A DNA stretch of 8,101 bases from Bacteroidota bacterium (GTDB taxonomy: Bacteria; Bacteroidota; Bacteroidia; Bacteroidales; Bacteroidaceae): NCBI GenBank assembly GCA_023415545.1, contig JAEZKJ010000084.1, positions 1 through 8,101 on the forward strand, given 5' to 3'. Position 1 is the stretch's first letter, and each line of letters opens with the position of its first letter. The notes below the pieces were generated by a model. It saw only the letters and a program-made list of their open reading frames with translations, did no database searches and was not told where the DNA came from. The translations under genes were made by a program, and so were the position numbers. Shown in pieces: positions 5,920 through 8,101 of the stretch.

Positions 5920-5955
5920 ATTTTAATTAATATATCTTTTAAAAAGGTGAGTTAT

Positions 5956-6831
5956 CTATTTTTTCATAAGGTTCATAAGATACTTACCATATTCATTTTT
6001 AAGCATTGGTTTGGCAATCTCAGTTAGTTTGTCTGAATCTATCCATCCATTTCTATACGCTATAGCCTCAAGACAAGCAACTTTCAAACCCTGTCTCTTC
6101 TCAATAACCTCGATAAATGTTGAAGCCTCACTTAATGAGTCATGTGTACCGGTATCAAGCCATGCAAACCCTCTACCTAGTAACTGAACTTTTAACTCTT
6201 CATCAGCTAAAAATGTTTGATTTACAGTTGTAATCTCAAGCTCACCACGTGAAGAAGGTTTTATCGATTTTGCAACCTCAACAACTTTGTTAGGATAGAA
6301 GTAGAGACCAACAACGGCATAGTTTGATTTAGGATTTTCAGGCTTCTCCTCAATACTTAATACGTTTCCTTTCTCATCGAACTCAGCTACACCATATCTT
6401 TCTGGATCACTTACATGATATCCAAAAATTACCGCTTTCTTCTCCTTTTCAACTGTACTGACAGCCTCCTTTAGCATTTTTGTAAAACTTTGGCCATAGA
6501 ATATGTTGTCGCCAAGCACCAAACAAGCAGAGTCATCGCCAATAAATTCCTCACCGATAATGAAAGCTTGAGCAAGTCCATCAGGTGAAGGCTGTTCGGC
6601 ATATTCGAATTTCACTCCATAATCCGAACCATCTCCAAGAAGACGTTTAAATCCGGGTAAGTCGTATGGTGTAGAAATTATAAGTATCTCACGTATACCG
6701 GCAAGCATAAGTACTGATATAGGATAATATATCATAGGCTTGTCGAAAATAGGCAGCAGTTGTTTACTTACTCCTTTTGTGATAGGGTAGAGGCGTGTTC
6801 CTGAACCTCCTGCCAAAACAATTCCTTTCAT
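5956..6831 (-). CDS. rfbA: Glucose-1-phosphate thymidylyltransferase RfbA (RmlA)
   Basis: The 291-residue protein has the usual length of RfbA/RmlA. It catalyses the first step of dTDP-sugar synthesis, joining dTTP and glucose 1-phosphate to give dTDP-glucose and pyrophosphate in the cytoplasm. The nucleotide-binding signature is LAGGSGTRLYPITKGVSKQL (6-25). YAEQPSPDGLAQAF (77-90) contacts the base and sugar. The metal-binding Asp residues are D108 in LVLGDNIFYG and D226 in GFAWLDTGTHDSL. EEKPENPKSNYAVVGLYFY (161-179) is also diagnostic. The ATG at 6831 gives the full canonical N-terminus MKGIVLAGG. The gene lies 12 bp downstream of rfbC and is clearly cotranscribed with it; terminator-like hairpins follow. 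The partners rfbB and rfbD, needed to complete dTDP-L-rhamnose, are not adjacent. Confidence 0.97.
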   Translation of the reverse strand: MKGIVLAGGSGTRLYPITKGVSKQLLPIFDKPMIYYPISVLMLAGIREILIISTPYDLPGFKRLLGDGSDYGVKFEYAEQPSPDGLAQAFIIGEEFIGDDSACLVLGDNIFYGQSFTKMLKEAVSTVEKEKKAVIFGYHVSDPERYGVAEFDEKGNVLSIEEKPENPKSNYAVVGLYFYPNKVVEVAKSIKPSSRGELEITTVNQTFLADEELKVQLLGRGFAWLDTGTHDSLSEASTFIEVIEKRQGLKVACLEAIAYRNGWIDSDKLTEIAKPMLKNEYGKYLMNLMKK

Positions 6832-6843
6832 CTATTTGTATCT

Positions 6844-7404
6844 TTAAATATTTAAAATAAATGGACTCTCCAATTCACTTAGTCGTTTATGATTTCTATC
6901 CTTATTGGATAAGATAATTTTATCTGTTGGTATTTTCCAGTCGATGTTCAACGACTCATCATCCCACGCTATTGCACCTTCACTGTGAGGTGCATAAAAA
7001 TTATCGCATTTATATTGAAAAATCACTTCATCGCTAAGTACACTGAATCCGTGTGCAAATCCCTTTGGAATAAAAAACTGAAGGTGATTATCCTCCGTGA
7101 GTTCTGTAGCTACATATTCCCCATAAGTAGGAGAGCCCTTTCGAATATCAACAGCAACATCTAATACAGCACCTTTTATGACTCTAACCAACTTACTTTG
7201 TGAATGTGGAGGCGACTGGAAATGTAATCCTCTTACAACTCCATATGATGATTTGCTCTCATTATCTTGTACAAACTGAATAGGAGCCACCTTTTCATTA
7301 AACTCTTTTTGAGAAAATGATTCGAAGAAATAACCTCTTTCATCTGTAAAAAGACGTGGCTTTATAATAACCAAACCATCTATTTTAGTTTTAATAATAT
7401 CCAT
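6844..7404 (-). CDS. rfbC: dTDP-4-dehydrorhamnose 3,5-epimerase RfbC (RmlC)
   Basis: The 186-residue cupin-fold protein has the normal RmlC length. It epimerises C3 and C5 of dTDP-4-dehydro-6-deoxy-D-glucose to give dTDP-4-dehydro-L-rhamnose. Visible motifs are PRLFTDERGYFFESF (16-30), QFVQDNESKSSYGVVRGLHF (43-62) with the catalytic base H61, K71 in SKLVRVIKG, DVAVDIRKGSPTYG (82-95), and FIPKGFAHGFSVL (111-123). Tyr131 in FQYKCDNFY is in the position of the proposed proton donor. These together distinguish a true RmlC from more distant sugar epimerases. The ATG at 7404 is supported by a TAAATTTG box 19 bp upstream. It is the first gene of a two-gene unit with rfbA, and the GH2 gene upstream is insulated by a strong terminator. 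Confidence 0.96.
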   Translation of the reverse strand: MDIIKTKIDGLVIIKPRLFTDERGYFFESFSQKEFNEKVAPIQFVQDNESKSSYGVVRGLHFQSPPHSQSKLVRVIKGAVLDVAVDIRKGSPTYGEYVATELTEDNHLQFFIPKGFAHGFSVLSDEVIFQYKCDNFYAPHSEGAIAWDDESLNIDWKIPTDKIILSNKDRNHKRLSELESPFILNI

Positions 7405-7422
7405 TTTTCACTATTTATATCA

Positions 7423-7430
7423 CAAATTTA
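7423..7430 (-). promoter_or_regulatory. Bacteroidota-type -7 promoter box (TAAATTTG) for rfbC-rfbA
   Basis: Read on the minus strand the bases are TAAATTTG, an exact fit to TAnnTTTG. Transcription would begin near 7416 and give a leader of about 12 nt. No good TTG lies 19-21 bp upstream, so the call rests on the -7 box and its position between the terminator at 7496-7547 and the rfbC start. Confidence 0.45.
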
Positions 7431-7495
7431 AAAATAAACCTTTAATCTATCTAATTAAACGAATTTAATTCATTATAGAGTATTGTACATAATAT

Positions 7496-7547
7496 AAAAA
7501 TAGTGGGTTTTATGCTTTCTATTATAAAAGCAAAACCCACTATTTTT
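7496..7547 (-). terminator. Strong two-part intrinsic terminator after the GH2 gene
   Basis: AAAAATAGTGGGTTTT (7496-7511) pairs perfectly with AAAACCCACTATTTTT (7532-7547). Inside, GCTTT (7514-7518) pairs with AAAGC (7527-7531) across a two-base bulge. On the minus strand the stem is followed by T-rich bases (the T-run is part of the lower stem), giving a classical Rho-independent terminator about 20 bp after the GH2 stop. Its A/T-flanked symmetry would let it work in both directions, but no plus-strand gene reads into it. Confidence 0.85.
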
Positions 7548-7568
7548 TAATATTGAAAGTAAATTCTC

Positions 7569-8101
7569 TTATTCTATAGTTATAAATGATGTTGGAATAC
7601 CATTTATTTTAGCTGAAAGAACACCCTTATTATGACCTTTAATCCTTATATTAGCCCTTCCATTATACAATTCTATTAAAGACGAGCCGGTAGAAGTTCC
7701 TTGATTCTCTAATAGTTCTCCATCACCAATATAATCAAATTTTATTCTCTCTCTTGAATCAAGACATTTTATATTATTCTTATCTAATAATTGGGCACAA
7801 ACTTCTATATAATCCTTGTTATCTTTATTGTAGGAAAGAGCAATTTTCGCTCCTTTATCCCACTGCTCTGTTTGATACTCTTGTATTATAGAGTCTGTTA
7901 GTACAATCTTACCTTTATACGCATGAACTTTAATTACATTTATACCTATTTTGTATTCTACGTTCCAGTTAAGACCTGCAGCAGGGAAATTATTAGAATT
8001 ACGATATTTAACTCCTTGTGATAAACCATTTACAAAAAGTTCTGCTTTATCGCAGTTTGAGTATACCAATACCTCTTTTTTCTCATCAATTTTCCCCCAT
8101 C
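7569..8101 (-). CDS. Glycoside hydrolase family 2-type enzyme, C-terminal part only (DUF4982-like region)
   Basis: Only the last 176 residues are in the window. The frame stays open to the right edge (first full residues WGKIDEKKEVLVYSNCDKAE), so the TTG at 8067-8069 is not the start. The visible part resembles the all-beta C-terminal modules of Bacteroidota GH2 beta-galactosidase-like enzymes. VLVYSNCDKAELFVNG, a later W-N-V-E-Y stretch and GINVIKVHAY are typical of the DUF4982 module. IKFDYIGDGELLENQGTS, with the following SSLIELYNGRANIRI, is typical of the final Ig-like module. The TIM-barrel catalytic domain and any signal peptide lie outside, so substrate and location cannot be stated; relatives are usually periplasmic or surface exo-glycosidases. 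The stop is TAA at 7569-7571, followed by a strong terminator. A beta-galactosidase or related exo-enzyme is most likely. Confidence 0.8.
   Translation of the reverse strand, partial: WGKIDEKKEVLVYSNCDKAELFVNGLSQGVKYRNSNNFPAAGLNWNVEYKIGINVIKVHAYKGKIVLTDSIIQEYQTEQWDKGAKIALSYNKDNKDYIEVCAQLLDKNNIKCLDSRERIKFDYIGDGELLENQGTSTGSSLIELYNGRANIRIKGHNKGVLSAKINGIPTSFITIE

Noticed and set aside
1..8101. A new defence, toxin-antitoxin or retron-like system
   Set aside because: Every gene belongs to a recognised metabolic, transport or transposase family. No reverse transcriptase, nuclease, toxin pair or structured RNA of that kind was seen.

Overview
The window looks like a chromosomal segment from an anaerobic, host-associated member of the Bacteroidales (Bacteroides, Prevotella, Parabacteroides or a relative). 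The evidence is strongly A+T-rich DNA, starts without Shine-Dalgarno sequences, -7 boxes of the Bacteroidota form TAnnTTTG, an anaerobic sulfatase-maturating enzyme, and the tail of a DUF4982-type GH2 glycosidase. The species cannot be named from the sequence alone.

Layout. Positions 1-1535 hold an apparently complete IS3-family insertion sequence. It has imperfect terminal inverted repeats, orfA, a -1 frameshift site and orfB with an intact DDE triad. Its left tip coincides with the first base of the window. Positions 1536-1843 are non-coding and carry two operator-like palindromes 21 bp apart. Positions 1844-3070 encode an anaerobic sulfatase-maturating radical SAM enzyme (chuR/anSME), followed by an unusually long perfect hairpin. 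Positions 3296-4264 encode a membrane O-acyltransferase behind a recognisable Bacteroidota promoter. It converges, with only 9 bp between stop codons, on a K+/H+ antiporter (5731-4274, minus strand). After a terminator region come rfbA and rfbC on the minus strand, with rfbC first in transcription. They form a two-gene dTDP-sugar unit without rfbB or rfbD. A bipartite terminator then separates this unit from the C-terminal part of a GH2-type glycoside hydrolase that runs off the right edge.

How the genes may fit together. RfbA makes dTDP-glucose and RfbC epimerises the 4-keto-6-deoxy intermediate, so they supply a dTDP-6-deoxyhexose such as dTDP-L-rhamnose for surface polysaccharide. The acyltransferase could acetylate such a glycan, but it is transcribed separately. 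The sulfatase activator and the GH2 enzyme both suit a lifestyle of degrading (possibly sulfated) host or dietary glycans, but no sulfatase lies in view. No new multi-gene system is evident: the genes all belong to known families. The features worth checking are non-coding: iterated TGTATA motifs at the right end of the IS, the paired palindromes before chuR, and the 26-bp perfect hairpin after it.
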